39,397 nucleotides of DNA from a virus. Below the pieces are notes generated by a model. That model was not told the origin of the DNA and did not search any database. It saw only the letters and a program-made list of their open reading frames with translations. Both the position numbers and the translations under genes were made by a program. The stretch spans positions 1-39,397 of the IMG/VR virus record IMGVR_UViG_3300006853_000030, one strand, 5' to 3'. Positions 5,866 to 13,259 of this stretch are shown in pieces (positions within the stretch are counted from its first letter, which is position 1; each line of letters starts with the position of its first letter).

Positions 5866-7602
5866 TCAGAGGACGGCGCGGCCGGCCTCGGTGATGGAAT
5901 AGAGCTTGCGGGTGCCTGCCTTCGTCTCGGCCACGGCGCCGAGGTCGAGGAGCGTCTTGCGGGCCCGGGCAACGGTCGACGAACCGACGCCGGCGCTCTT
6001 CTCCCAGAGGCCGTAGGCGACACCGTCGCCAGTGTCGATCTCGGAGAGGGCCCGGAGACACTTGCGAGGGCCAGCGGGGAGGTTCTCGAGGAGGACCTCG
6101 ACGGGTTGACCGCCAGCACGCGCGGGGACGAGCACCACGGAGCCGGTGTCTTCCACCTCGCGGATACCGAAGCGACGCTCACCCCCGAGAGCGGCGTTCT
6201 TCTGCTTGGTGGGCGTGAGGGTGACGGCACCGTCGACGTCCTTGACCTCAAGCGCCGTGTCCATGGCCCCCTCGAGAGCGGTGGAGCCACGGATACCCTC
6301 GCCGCTCTTGGGCGTGTGGTGGACGGCAAGCACGGTCGCGTGGGTGGCCTCACGGAGCCGCTCGAGGTTCGCGACGACGTAGCCGGTGTCCTTCGCGCTG
6401 TTCTCCTCGGCGCCGATGATGCACCGGGCGAACGTGTCGAGCACGACGAGTACGGGCTCGAGCGTGGCGGCGTACGCAATGAACGCCGCGGCGCTCTCGT
6501 CGTTGTAGAGGTTCGGGGCGCCCAGCAGCCAGTGGAGGTCCCGGAAGATGGGCTCGGCGTCGTGGACCTGGGCGCGGCCGAGCCACGCCTTGTACCGGGG
6601 ACCCATGCCGCTCGCGCCCTCGGCGACGACGTAGAGCACCGGACCTTGGCGGACCTCGGCGCCATGCCACCATGATCCCGAAGCGACGGAGAGCGCCCAA
6701 TCCAGGGTGAAGAGCGACTTACCGGCGGACGGGGCGCCGTACACCACGGCGACGGAGTCGAGGTCGAGGATGCCGTCGATGAGTGGGACGGGCGGAGGGA
6801 GCGATCCGATGGCGTCGCCAACGATGACGGACGCCTTGAGCCGCTCGAAGATGGCCTCGTTGTAGGTCCCGGCGGGTTTCGTGACGTCCGCCGATGGAGG
6901 CCGGCCCGCTTCGAGCTCGCGCCAGAGGGCCTCGGTGGTGGCGCCGGCGTCGAGGTAGTCCGACGCGTCGCCGTGGGGTTCGAGCTCACTGAGGGTGACG
7001 ATGCGGACGTCGGTGACGGCACGGCGGATGACGCGCCCGCGGTGGTGCGCGGCGGCGATGCCTTGCTCGTCGTTGTCGGCGACGACGTAGACCGTCGCGG
7101 CGCCCCGGAAGTAGTCGGCCCAGGTGGCGGGCCAGTCCCAGCCGGCACCTTGCGCGTTCGTGGTGGTGCAGACCCCGAGCTCGGCCCGGAGACGGTCGGC
7201 GTCCTTCTCACCCTCGACGACGATGATGTCGCGGCCCTCGGTGGCCGCCGCGATGACCTCGTCGAGGTGGTATGGGACGCGTTCGACACCGTCGAGGTCG
7301 TAGACCCATCCGCCCCCTCGGCGGAGGTTGGGGCGCCGCTGGCGGAACGTCTTGCGGCCGTCGGGGGTGCGGAGGCGGAGGACTTCGTAGAGGAGGTCGC
7401 CGTCTTGGTCGACGTACTGGTAGGCGGCCTCTTGGACGGGCTTCGCCGGCGGGTGGGGAGCGCCACCGCCACCGTTGGTGTTGAAGGTGGTCTTGCCGGC
7501 GAGTTCGACGTCGCCCTCATGCGGGCGCGTCGCGCGGGGGGTGGTGTCCTCGAAGAGCTCGACGTCGCGGGCCTCGTCGTCGTCGAGGTACGGGTTCCCC
7601 AT
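5866..7602 (-). CDS. Toprim-helicase replication protein
   Basis: 578 residues. An N-terminal beta-rich segment (~60-115) leads into a Toprim domain with the catalytic Glu in VVEGEKDADRL (E130) and acidic residues in ADNDEQG (D176, D178). A RepA/DnaB-like ATPase follows: Walker A GAPSAGKS (289-296), Walker B LVVLD (to D389) and an HHTPK sensor near 428-432. The last ~70 residues look like a winged helix. Proteins of this layout prime and unwind phage or plasmid DNA. No CHC2 zinc finger is visible at the N-terminus, so primer synthesis may need another factor or be lost. It is the only clear replication enzyme here, so host polymerase is presumably used. Confidence 0.88.
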   Translation of the reverse strand: MGNPYLDDDEARDVELFEDTTPRATRPHEGDVELAGKTTFNTNGGGGAPHPPAKPVQEAAYQYVDQDGDLLYEVLRLRTPDGRKTFRQRRPNLRRGGGWVYDLDGVERVPYHLDEVIAAATEGRDIIVVEGEKDADRLRAELGVCTTTNAQGAGWDWPATWADYFRGAATVYVVADNDEQGIAAAHHRGRVIRRAVTDVRIVTLSELEPHGDASDYLDAGATTEALWRELEAGRPPSADVTKPAGTYNEAIFERLKASVIVGDAIGSLPPPVPLIDGILDLDSVAVVYGAPSAGKSLFTLDWALSVASGSWWHGAEVRQGPVLYVVAEGASGMGPRYKAWLGRAQVHDAEPIFRDLHWLLGAPNLYNDESAAAFIAYAATLEPVLVVLDTFARCIIGAEENSAKDTGYVVANLERLREATHATVLAVHHTPKSGEGIRGSTALEGAMDTALEVKDVDGAVTLTPTKQKNAALGGERRFGIREVEDTGSVVLVPARAGGQPVEVLLENLPAGPRKCLRALSEIDTGDGVAYGLWEKSAGVGSSTVARARKTLLDLGAVAETKAGTRKLYSITEAGRAVL

Positions 7603-7696
7603 CGTGGAGCGCCTCCGGTGGTCTCGGGCCGGCCGGTACGCTCCTCGAGCGCGCCGCCGGTCGCGGGTTGGGCAAGAATTCGGGCCGGTGAGCCGA

Positions 7697-7734
7697 GGCG
7701 ACGGCGCCCACCTTCGAGGTTGGGCGCCGTCGCC
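7697..7734. terminator. Perfect 14-bp inverted repeat before the Toprim-helicase gene
   Basis: GGCGACGGCGCCCA (7697-7710) is exactly complementary to 7721-7734 around a 10-nt loop that can itself pair three bases. It lies in the 138-bp gap between the small gene ending at 7741 and the Toprim-helicase start at 7602. No T-run follows, as is common for hairpin terminators of high-GC bacteria. It may attenuate read-through into the replication gene. Confidence 0.65.
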
Positions 7735-7740
7735 GCGCTC

Positions 7741-8001
7741 CTAGCGTGCCGGCGGAGTGAGGTCGCGCGGCCCTCCGCTCGGACGGCCCCGGGGCTCGGG
7801 CTCGGCAACCTCGAGGACCTCGACTTGCTCCTCGTCGAAGACGTAGTCCTTGGGCTCGAGGTCGGTGCCCTCGCCTTTCGATCCCGAGAGTTGCCAACGG
7901 ATGCACCCGTTGAGGTACTCGAATCGGCCGGTGAGCGTGCCCTCGAAGCCTGAGATGCGGTCCTTCGCGTGCTTGCCGAGGTCATCGGTGGAGAGTGCCA
8001 T
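7741..8001 (-). CDS. Conserved-looking small phage protein
   Basis: 86 residues, with GGAAGG before the ATG. The core HAKDRISGFEGTLTGRFEYLNGC followed by a FDEEQVEVL segment resembles a small beta-barrel protein common in phages (KDKxTGFxGxxxGRxEYxxGC...FDEQRLE). That family has no settled function to my knowledge. The last ~20 residues are Pro/Gly/Arg-rich and probably disordered. It follows its upstream neighbour by 49 bp and precedes the hairpin at 7697-7734. Confidence 0.7.
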   Translation of the reverse strand: MALSTDDLGKHAKDRISGFEGTLTGRFEYLNGCIRWQLSGSKGEGTDLEPKDYVFDEEQVEVLEVAEPEPRGRPSGGPRDLTPPAR

Positions 8002-8050
8002 GGTGGTCCTTCCGGGTTGGGTCTTCTCGGTGGTGGACGGGGCCCGACGG

Positions 8051-8269
8051 CTACTCGATGAGCGCCTCGTAGAGGTCGATGCTGGCGGTGAGGTCCTCGC
8101 GCAGGGCGACGGTCTCCTCGTAGGTGAGCTTCGCGGTCGAGACGTTGCCCTCGTCTCCGTCGTCGGTCACGGTGACCCAGACGGGGTAGGCGGGCAGGTC
8201 CTCGTCGGCGTCGAGGCGGGCGGAGGTGACCTCGAGGGTGACCTTGGCGGGAGTCTCGCGTGATGCCAT
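8051..8269 (-). CDS. Hypothetical protein
   Basis: 72 residues with GAAAGG before the ATG. It is beta-rich at first (AKVTLEVTSARLD, VWVTVTDDGD) with a C-terminal helix (ETVALREDLTASIDLYEALIE). It is acidic overall. It sits alone between two gaps of ~50 bp. No family was recognised. Confidence 0.65.
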   Translation of the reverse strand: MASRETPAKVTLEVTSARLDADEDLPAYPVWVTVTDDGDEGNVSTAKLTYEETVALREDLTASIDLYEALIE

Positions 8270-8324
8270 GGCTAGCGTCCTTTCGGTGGGGTTGGGCGTG
8301 AGGGTCTTCCTGGGGTCGCGCGCT

Positions 8325-8633
8325 CTAGGGCTCGAGGACTCCGGCAGCCTCCGGTGAGAGCTCGTCGCCGTGGCCGGTCTCGCCTTCGAGCAAGTTCACC
8401 CAGCGGAGCGCGGCGACCTTGGTGATGTCGAGGGCGAGGACGGTGCCGTCCTCGCTGACGAGCTCGACGGCCGGGTCACCCTCGGGGAACCGGAGGGCCT
8501 CGTCGACGACTGAGTTGGCGATGCGGATGGTGAGGGCACCGGAGACGAGGTCCCAGGATTCGTCGGTGACGTACTCGAGCGCGAGGACCTCTCGGCCGTC
8601 GTGCTCGGTGACGTAGACGGCGCGCTTCGTCAT
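8325..8633 (-). CDS. Hypothetical protein
   Basis: 102 residues. Alternating hydrophobic residues (AVYVTEHDGREVLALEYV; GTVLALDITKVAAL) indicate a mostly beta fold with an acidic surface. Its ATG overlaps the stop of the upstream gene by 4 nt. No known family was recognised. Confidence 0.65.
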   Translation of the reverse strand: MTKRAVYVTEHDGREVLALEYVTDESWDLVSGALTIRIANSVVDEALRFPEGDPAVELVSEDGTVLALDITKVAALRWVNLLEGETGHGDELSPEAAGVLEP

Positions 8634-8872
8634 GGTGTTGGCTCCTCTGGGTTGGCCTCGACGGGGACGTCGAGGAGGTTGCGGGCCAGTGTGGCCGCGT
8701 GGCGGTAGTTGGTCTCGCGCTCGGTCAGGCGGACTTCATAGCGGTCGTCGTCGCGCCAAGGCAGAGCCTCGCGGGTGGCCTTCGCTGTGTCCGCCGCGGC
8801 TTCGAGCTTGGAGACGAGCTCGACGGCCTCGTCTGCCCAACGCCGGCGGTCGTGTCGGTTACGGCGTGCCAT
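8630..8872 (-). CDS. Hypothetical helical protein
   Basis: 80 residues from MARRNRHDRR. The N-terminus is very basic, and the rest is helical with a mixed charged surface. The start lies 14 nt inside the end of the RuvC-like gene; alternative upstream starts would run antiparallel-like low-complexity sequence through that gene and were rejected. A nucleic-acid-binding role is possible from the basic start but not shown. Confidence 0.6.
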   Translation of the reverse strand: MARRNRHDRRRWADEAVELVSKLEAAADTAKATREALPWRDDDRYEVRLTERETNYRHAATLARNLLDVPVEANPEEPTP

Positions 8873-9407
8873 CGGTGTCCTCCTCAAGGTCGGGCCAGGC
8901 GACGGACTCGAGCGCCTTGACGCGGTGCTCGAGGCCGTTGCCGAGGCCGTCGTCATAGTGGTCGGCGCCCATGGCTCGGAGCCAGTAGGCGTCGGCCTCG
9001 TCGAAGTTGCCGGGGCGAGGAGCGCCTCTCGGGAGGTCGGCCTCGGCGGCGTCCGCCATGGCTTCCTTCCGGGCGTTGCCCTTGCCGGTGGCGTAGAGCT
9101 TGAGCGTGTTCGGGCGGACGCCGACCCAGGGGATGCCGAGGAGCTCGAGGCGGGTGCGGATGGGGCCTTGGAGCTCGCCGGCGACGATGAGGGAGTTGAT
9201 GCCGAGAGCGCGGGGGGCGTAATCCTCGACAACGACGACGTCGGGGCGGGCGCGCGCGAGCTCGACGTAGACGCGCTCGAGGAGTTGGGCGTGGCGGAGG
9301 TAGCCGATGGTCTTGGGCTTCCCATGCCGGATGGTGGCGAAGGTGCCGTCGGGAAGCGCGACGCCGGTGGCGGAGAGCGAGACGTCGAGGCCGAGAATTC
9401 GGGTCAT
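8859..9407 (-). CDS. RuvC-like Holliday junction resolvase
   Basis: 182 residues with the RNase H-like RuvC pattern: GLDVSLSATGVA with D8, VVVVEDYAP with E61, a basic/Asn stretch KGNARKEA (109-115) and a C-terminal acidic motif NFDEADAYWL (D136, E137, D139). These residues would bind the catalytic metal ions. RuvC-like phage enzymes cut Holliday or branched DNA made by replication and recombination, clearing it before packaging. The length is close to RuvC (about 170). It is coupled to both neighbours by short overlaps in the non-structural operon. Confidence 0.82.
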   Translation of the reverse strand: MTRILGLDVSLSATGVALPDGTFATIRHGKPKTIGYLRHAQLLERVYVELARARPDVVVVEDYAPRALGINSLIVAGELQGPIRTRLELLGIPWVGVRPNTLKLYATGKGNARKEAMADAAEADLPRGAPRPGNFDEADAYWLRAMGADHYDDGLGNGLEHRVKALESVAWPDLEEDTDGTP

Positions 9408-9697
9408 GCCGTAGCGATCCCGAGCGGGGCGAGGCGGCGGACGGCGAGGGCGGCGTCGAGGTTGGTGAGAACGAAGCGGCGAACGATGCGCCGCGTCACG
9501 TCGTCAACGTGGGCGTCGACGAGGCGGCGGAGCTCGATGAGGGCGTCGGGCTGGGCCTCGCTGGGGACGAGCTCGTCGATGTAGGCGCCGAGCTCGGCGG
9601 CCCAGCCGGCGAGAGTTCGGAGGTCCTCGCGCGCCTCGTAGAAGCGCGCCCAGGCGGCGCGCCGGTTGGCCTCGAGGGCGTGGTCGTAGAGGGTCAT
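9404..9697 (-). CDS. Hypothetical helical protein
   Basis: 97 residues, almost entirely helical and Ala/Arg/Leu-rich (ARFYEAREDLRTLAGWAAEL, LRRLVDAHVDDVTRRIVRRFV). Both ends overlap neighbours by 4 nt. No motif beyond possible coiled-coil character. Function unknown. Confidence 0.6.
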   Translation of the reverse strand: MTLYDHALEANRRAAWARFYEAREDLRTLAGWAAELGAYIDELVPSEAQPDALIELRRLVDAHVDDVTRRIVRRFVLTNLDAALAVRRLAPLGIATA

Positions 9698-10002
9698 GGG
9701 GCGACCTCGTCGACCTCGATGGAGACGGTGAGGGTGTCGCCGTCGTGGAGAATCGGTGTGCCGGTGAGGTCGATGACGGTGGAGGAGAGGACCTCGGGGG
9801 CGAGGCCAGCGCGAAGCCGACGCTCGAGCTCGGAGAGCCGGTAGCGCGCGAGCGAGACGAGGCCGGCGACCTTGCGGCGCTCCTCGACGGTGAGCTCACC
9901 GGCGATGACGGCGCGCGGGAAGGCGTCGTCGAGGTAGCGGGCCTGGGCTAGGACGTCTTGGGCCTCGAGCCAGATGAGGCCGTGGGTGTTCACGCCGGTC
10001 AC
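9694..10002 (-). CDS. Hypothetical protein
   Basis: 102 residues: a helical first part (EERRKVAGLVSLARYRLSELERRL) and a beta-type end (TVIDLTGTPILHDGDTLTVSIEV). It overlaps both neighbours by 4 nt. No family was recognised. Confidence 0.6.
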   Translation of the reverse strand: MTGVNTHGLIWLEAQDVLAQARYLDDAFPRAVIAGELTVEERRKVAGLVSLARYRLSELERRLRAGLAPEVLSSTVIDLTGTPILHDGDTLTVSIEVDEVAP

Positions 10003-10601
10003 GTCTTCGCCTTCCGCTTCACCTTGGCGGGCCGGGTGCGCCGGGTGAGCTCTGCGCGCATGGTCCGAGCGACGGCCTTGGCGAGTTCGCCATGGCGCTT
10101 CCGGGCGCCTTGCTCGACGACGTCGACCGCGGAGACCGGGGCGTACTTGAGCGCGGCGGCGCCGGCTTCGATGAGCGCGGCGACGACGGGGACGTCGCCG
10201 CTCGCGAAGGCGATGATGACGAGGTCGCCGGAGGAGCGGTCGAGGGGGAGCTCCTGGGGGTCTCCGGGGCGGCGCTCGGGGGCGTAGCTCGGCCGGTTGG
10301 TCGATGGCCCGCTGAGCGTTGCCATGGGGCGCTCCTCTCCGGTCGGTCCTCGGCCATCGTCGCGGCGGGTGCCGCGCTCGCCGGCGATGGCCTTGAGGAG
10401 TCGGCCGACGTAGTAGACGACGGCGGGGCGTGCGTCGTGGAGGTCCTCGAGCGTGCGGATGGGGGGGCGCTCGTTCCTGCCGGCGGCGGCGAGGGCCTGG
10501 GCGACGTCGGTGGGGTGGAGCTCGAGCTCGGTGACGAGGCGGGCGATGGCGACGTCGCCGGTACAGGCCTCGTCGCCGGAGCCGTAGACAGGCGCGCTCA
10601 T
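9999..10601 (-). CDS. Hypothetical protein with a strong internal start
   Basis: 200 residues if started at the ATG overlapping the upstream stop (ATGA). The first ~80 residues are helical; a Gly/Arg/Pro-rich linker follows; the second half includes DLVIIAFASGDVPVVAALIEAGAAALKYAP and a very basic end (RPAKVKRKAKT). An in-frame ATG at residue 93 (10325) has GGAGAGGAG six to seven bases upstream, a far better ribosome-binding site than the first start. A short ~108-residue product may therefore also be made. Function unknown; the basic tail suggests nucleic-acid contact. Confidence 0.65.
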   Translation of the reverse strand: MSAPVYGSGDEACTGDVAIARLVTELELHPTDVAQALAAAGRNERPPIRTLEDLHDARPAVVYYVGRLLKAIAGERGTRRDDGRGPTGEERPMATLSGPSTNRPSYAPERRPGDPQELPLDRSSGDLVIIAFASGDVPVVAALIEAGAAALKYAPVSAVDVVEQGARKRHGELAKAVARTMRAELTRRTRPAKVKRKAKT

Positions 10602-10864
10602 GCTGGGGCCTCGTTGGTCTGGAGCTCGGCGACGCGTTCTCGAATCCATCCGTGGAAGCGCTCGGCGTCCTCGATGACGTTGGTGACGCAGCGCTGGCAG
10701 AGGGGCCGCTCGTCGTGCTCGGGCCACTCGAGGAGTCGGAAGTCTCCGCCGGAGTGACACGCGACGGAGACGCGTCGCGAGCGGTCGCCGGAGTAGTCCC
10801 ACCAGGGGGCCGTGAGGTGCCGGAAGTGGCCGGTGGCCGAGACGACGGCGAGCGGCGGCCTCAT
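10598..10864 (-). CDS. Small putative zinc-binding protein
   Basis: 88 residues. C36-H37 and a CQRC pair (C56, C59) could form a zinc site, with a helical C-terminal segment after it. The N-terminus (GHFRHLTAPWWDYSGDRS) is rich in aromatic and His residues. It is coupled to both neighbours by 4-nt overlaps. A DNA- or protein-binding role is possible; no family was recognised. Confidence 0.6.
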   Translation of the reverse strand: MRPPLAVVSATGHFRHLTAPWWDYSGDRSRRVSVACHSGGDFRLLEWPEHDERPLCQRCVTNVIEDAERFHGWIRERVAELQTNEAPA

Positions 10865-11052
10865 GGCCGGAGCCCTCGGAAGTTGGGCCAGGACGTGCAA
10901 CGCCGCGGGGTGCGGCCGTCGAGGTCCCAGGCGATGGGCTTGGCCGGCCGGCCGGCGTCGGTGACGGTGGCGACGAGGACCGCGGGCCTCTCGAATTCCT
11001 CGCCGGATTCGTCGCCGTAGATGGCGGTGACCCAGATGGCGGCGGTGGTCAC
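10861..11052 (-). CDS. Hypothetical protein
   Basis: 63 residues, mainly beta-type (AIWVTAIYGDE, PAVLVATVTDAG). The C-terminus is basic (RTPRRCTSW). It overlaps the gp3-like gene by 4 nt at its start and the next gene by 4 nt at its end, so it is likely coupled to gp3-like translation. Function unknown. Confidence 0.55.
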   Translation of the reverse strand: MTTAAIWVTAIYGDESGEEFERPAVLVATVTDAGRPAKPIAWDLDGRTPRRCTSWPNFRGLRP

Positions 11053-12572
11053 GACGAGAGCCGTTCGTAGACGGCGGCGTTGAGCTCCGGGTCGCCGATG
11101 AGGCCGTCGAGGTTGCCGGGGAGCTCGTTGGCCTTGGCGTCGGGGCGAAGCTGGGCGGCGGTCTTGACGGCGTCGCCGATCTTGAGGCGGTGCTCCGCGA
11201 GGAACCTCCGCCAGTCCTCCGCGGTCGCGGGGACGGCCGAGGCGGGCTCCGTGGCCGTCTGCGTCGCCGGGACGTCGGCGGGCCTCTCCGTGCCCTCGAC
11301 GTCGATGACGACGTCGGGGGCCTCCTCGGCGGCCGGAGAGGGGGCCTCTGTGCCGGCGAGGGTCCCGGAGGTCGAGATACCTTCGGACGTCGACTCGAAG
11401 ACCCAGAAGCCGGGGGTGGGGCTCGCGAGCGTGGCCTTGCCGCGGGCGAGGAGGACGATGGCCGCCATGGCCTGGGACTTCTCGGTGGGGGTGAGGTCCT
11501 TACCGCTCTGGGTGCGGCCGCCGGTGAGGGCGACCAGGAGGCCGTGGCGGAGGACGTCGTTGCCGACGGCGGGGACGTCGCGGCATCGCATCGCGAAGTG
11601 CTGCGCCCAGGAGAGCGTGGCTTCGTCGCCGGCGGGGTCAGTTTCGCGCTCCGGTGGGACGTAGGGCTCCGGGTCGGGTGCGGCCGCCATCGGCGGATGG
11701 GCAGCGGGTTCGACCGGCGCGGAGCTCGAACCGAACGCGGCGTCGACGCTCGGGGCGGGCGCCGTGGACGGCGCGGGGGCTGGGAGCTCGGGGACTCCGC
11801 CGGTGTCGAGCGCGGGGCGCGCGCCCGGCGCGAGCGCTCCGGCGCTTCCGGGCACGACGGGGAGCCCGTCGGGGCGGGTGAAGCCGAGGGCGTTGAGGGT
11901 CTCGCCGAGGTTGCCGCGGAAGCCGAGGACCGGCACGGCGAAGCGCCGGGTGAGGACTCCGCCCTTGCCGTCGGGCCGCTTGACGGAGCGAGCCTCGAGG
12001 GCAAGTCGACCGGGGATCAGGACCCCTTGGCGGGTCGCGAGCTCACAGAGCGCCGCGGCGCCGCCGAGCTCGAAGGCGGCGTTGTAGCCGTGGGACTCGA
12101 GCCGCCAGACGCCGAGGTCCGAGATAGCCGGAAGCATGACGGCGAGGCGCGTGGTGGGGCGACACGCGGTGCCCTTGCCGGCCTCCTCCTGGCGTTCGGC
12201 GATCGACGCGGGACACTGACAGTCGCGGTCGGTGAGGACCTGACGGATGCCGTCGCATCGACGCTGGCATCCTCCGCCGGTCCAGAGCTCGTACCACTCG
12301 GAGAGAACCTCGCCCGGGGGGATGACAACGTCGAGAGCTTCGCTCTCCACGAAGAGTTCCCATTGGGCTCCGTCGTTGGGGTGTTCCCAGGCCTTGACCT
12401 CGCCGCCGTACGCCGCGGCGCACTCGTCGAGGAGGTGACGCCACTTCGTGGTGAGGCGGAACTTGGCGAGCTTGCGGGGGCGGGCCTTGCCGCCCCCGGC
12501 GGGGCGTTCGAGGGTGCCCATGCGGATGCGGCCGAGCTCGCGGAAGCGCTCTTGAATGTCGCGGATGGGCAT
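11049..12572 (-). CDS. phiC31 gp3-like (recombination directionality factor family) protein with long C-terminal extension
   Basis: 507 residues with AGGAG eight bases before the ATG. The opening MPIRDIQERFRELGRIRMGT and the block WYELWTGGGCQRRCDG...TRLAVMLP (residues ~93-148) match the phiC31 gp3-like family. Cys at 102, 106, 118, 120 and 137 probably bind zinc. phiC31 gp3 is the factor that makes the serine integrase excise the prophage. Residues ~270-330 and ~410-450 are Pro/Ala/Glu-rich linkers, and the two segments after them are helical and unassigned; gp3 itself is about half this length. No integrase is present, so the role here may be different, for example in replication or DNA binding. 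Confidence 0.72.
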   Translation of the reverse strand: MPIRDIQERFRELGRIRMGTLERPAGGGKARPRKLAKFRLTTKWRHLLDECAAAYGGEVKAWEHPNDGAQWELFVESEALDVVIPPGEVLSEWYELWTGGGCQRRCDGIRQVLTDRDCQCPASIAERQEEAGKGTACRPTTRLAVMLPAISDLGVWRLESHGYNAAFELGGAAALCELATRQGVLIPGRLALEARSVKRPDGKGGVLTRRFAVPVLGFRGNLGETLNALGFTRPDGLPVVPGSAGALAPGARPALDTGGVPELPAPAPSTAPAPSVDAAFGSSSAPVEPAAHPPMAAAPDPEPYVPPERETDPAGDEATLSWAQHFAMRCRDVPAVGNDVLRHGLLVALTGGRTQSGKDLTPTEKSQAMAAIVLLARGKATLASPTPGFWVFESTSEGISTSGTLAGTEAPSPAAEEAPDVVIDVEGTERPADVPATQTATEPASAVPATAEDWRRFLAEHRLKIGDAVKTAAQLRPDAKANELPGNLDGLIGDPELNAAVYERLSS

Positions 12573-12583
12573 GGCAGGGGCTC

Positions 12584-13255
12584 CTAGAAGGGGTCGAGGT
12601 GGTCGAGGATGCGGGCGGCGAGTGACCTCGCGGCGATCTCGAGGACGCCGAAGTCGTTGTCGGAGTCGTAGGCGAGGAGCTTGCGGATGGTCTCGAACGC
12701 CTCGTGGAGGAGCCGACGCTCCTCGATGACCGGGCCGTAGGTGACACCGCTGACGACGACCGCGGGGCCGTGACCCTCGACGCCGACACGGCGGACGTGG
12801 ATAACGCTGAGAGCATCGAGCGCGCAGATGGCGGCGATGGCGAGCCGTCGGGCCTCGGCGGCCTCCTCGTCCGTGACGACGACGGTGGGGACCTCACCGT
12901 TGACGAGGTGGACATCGCGGCCGTCGTTGCCGTGGAGCGCGTAGCCGATGGCGCTAGTGACGACTGAGACGCGGTGCTCGTCCCAGGCCGCGGCGTCGGC
13001 GCGCGAGACGTCGCCGACGACGTTGGCGGCGCCGGCGGTCTCCTCGGCGGTGGCGCCCTCGAGGCGTTCGAGGCGGGTGAGGACGTCGCCGAGCTTGGCC
13101 CACAGGGGGACGGGCGCCTTGGTGGCGAAGTCGATGGGGACCTCCTCGCCGATCACGCGCTCGAGGAGCCGGAAGAGCTCATGGGCCAGCATGGCGGGCG
13201 ACTTGGGGCCGTCGTCGACGAGCTCGGCGAGCGGGCGGGTGAGCGGGGTGGCCAT
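12584..13255 (-). CDS. Hypothetical protein
   Basis: 223 residues with GGAGG before the ATG (MATPLTRP). It is mixed alpha/beta, with hydrophobic beta segments (VHLVNGEVPTVVVTD; PAVVVSGVTYG) and helical ends. It lies between the Cas4-like nuclease (4-bp gap) and the gp3-like gene (11-bp gap). No catalytic motif was seen. Its place suggests a DNA-metabolism accessory role, but this is only context. Confidence 0.65.
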   Translation of the reverse strand: MATPLTRPLAELVDDGPKSPAMLAHELFRLLERVIGEEVPIDFATKAPVPLWAKLGDVLTRLERLEGATAEETAGAANVVGDVSRADAAAWDEHRVSVVTSAIGYALHGNDGRDVHLVNGEVPTVVVTDEEAAEARRLAIAAICALDALSVIHVRRVGVEGHGPAVVVSGVTYGPVIEERRLLHEAFETIRKLLAYDSDNDFGVLEIAARSLAARILDHLDPF

Positions 13256-13259
13256 GGGG

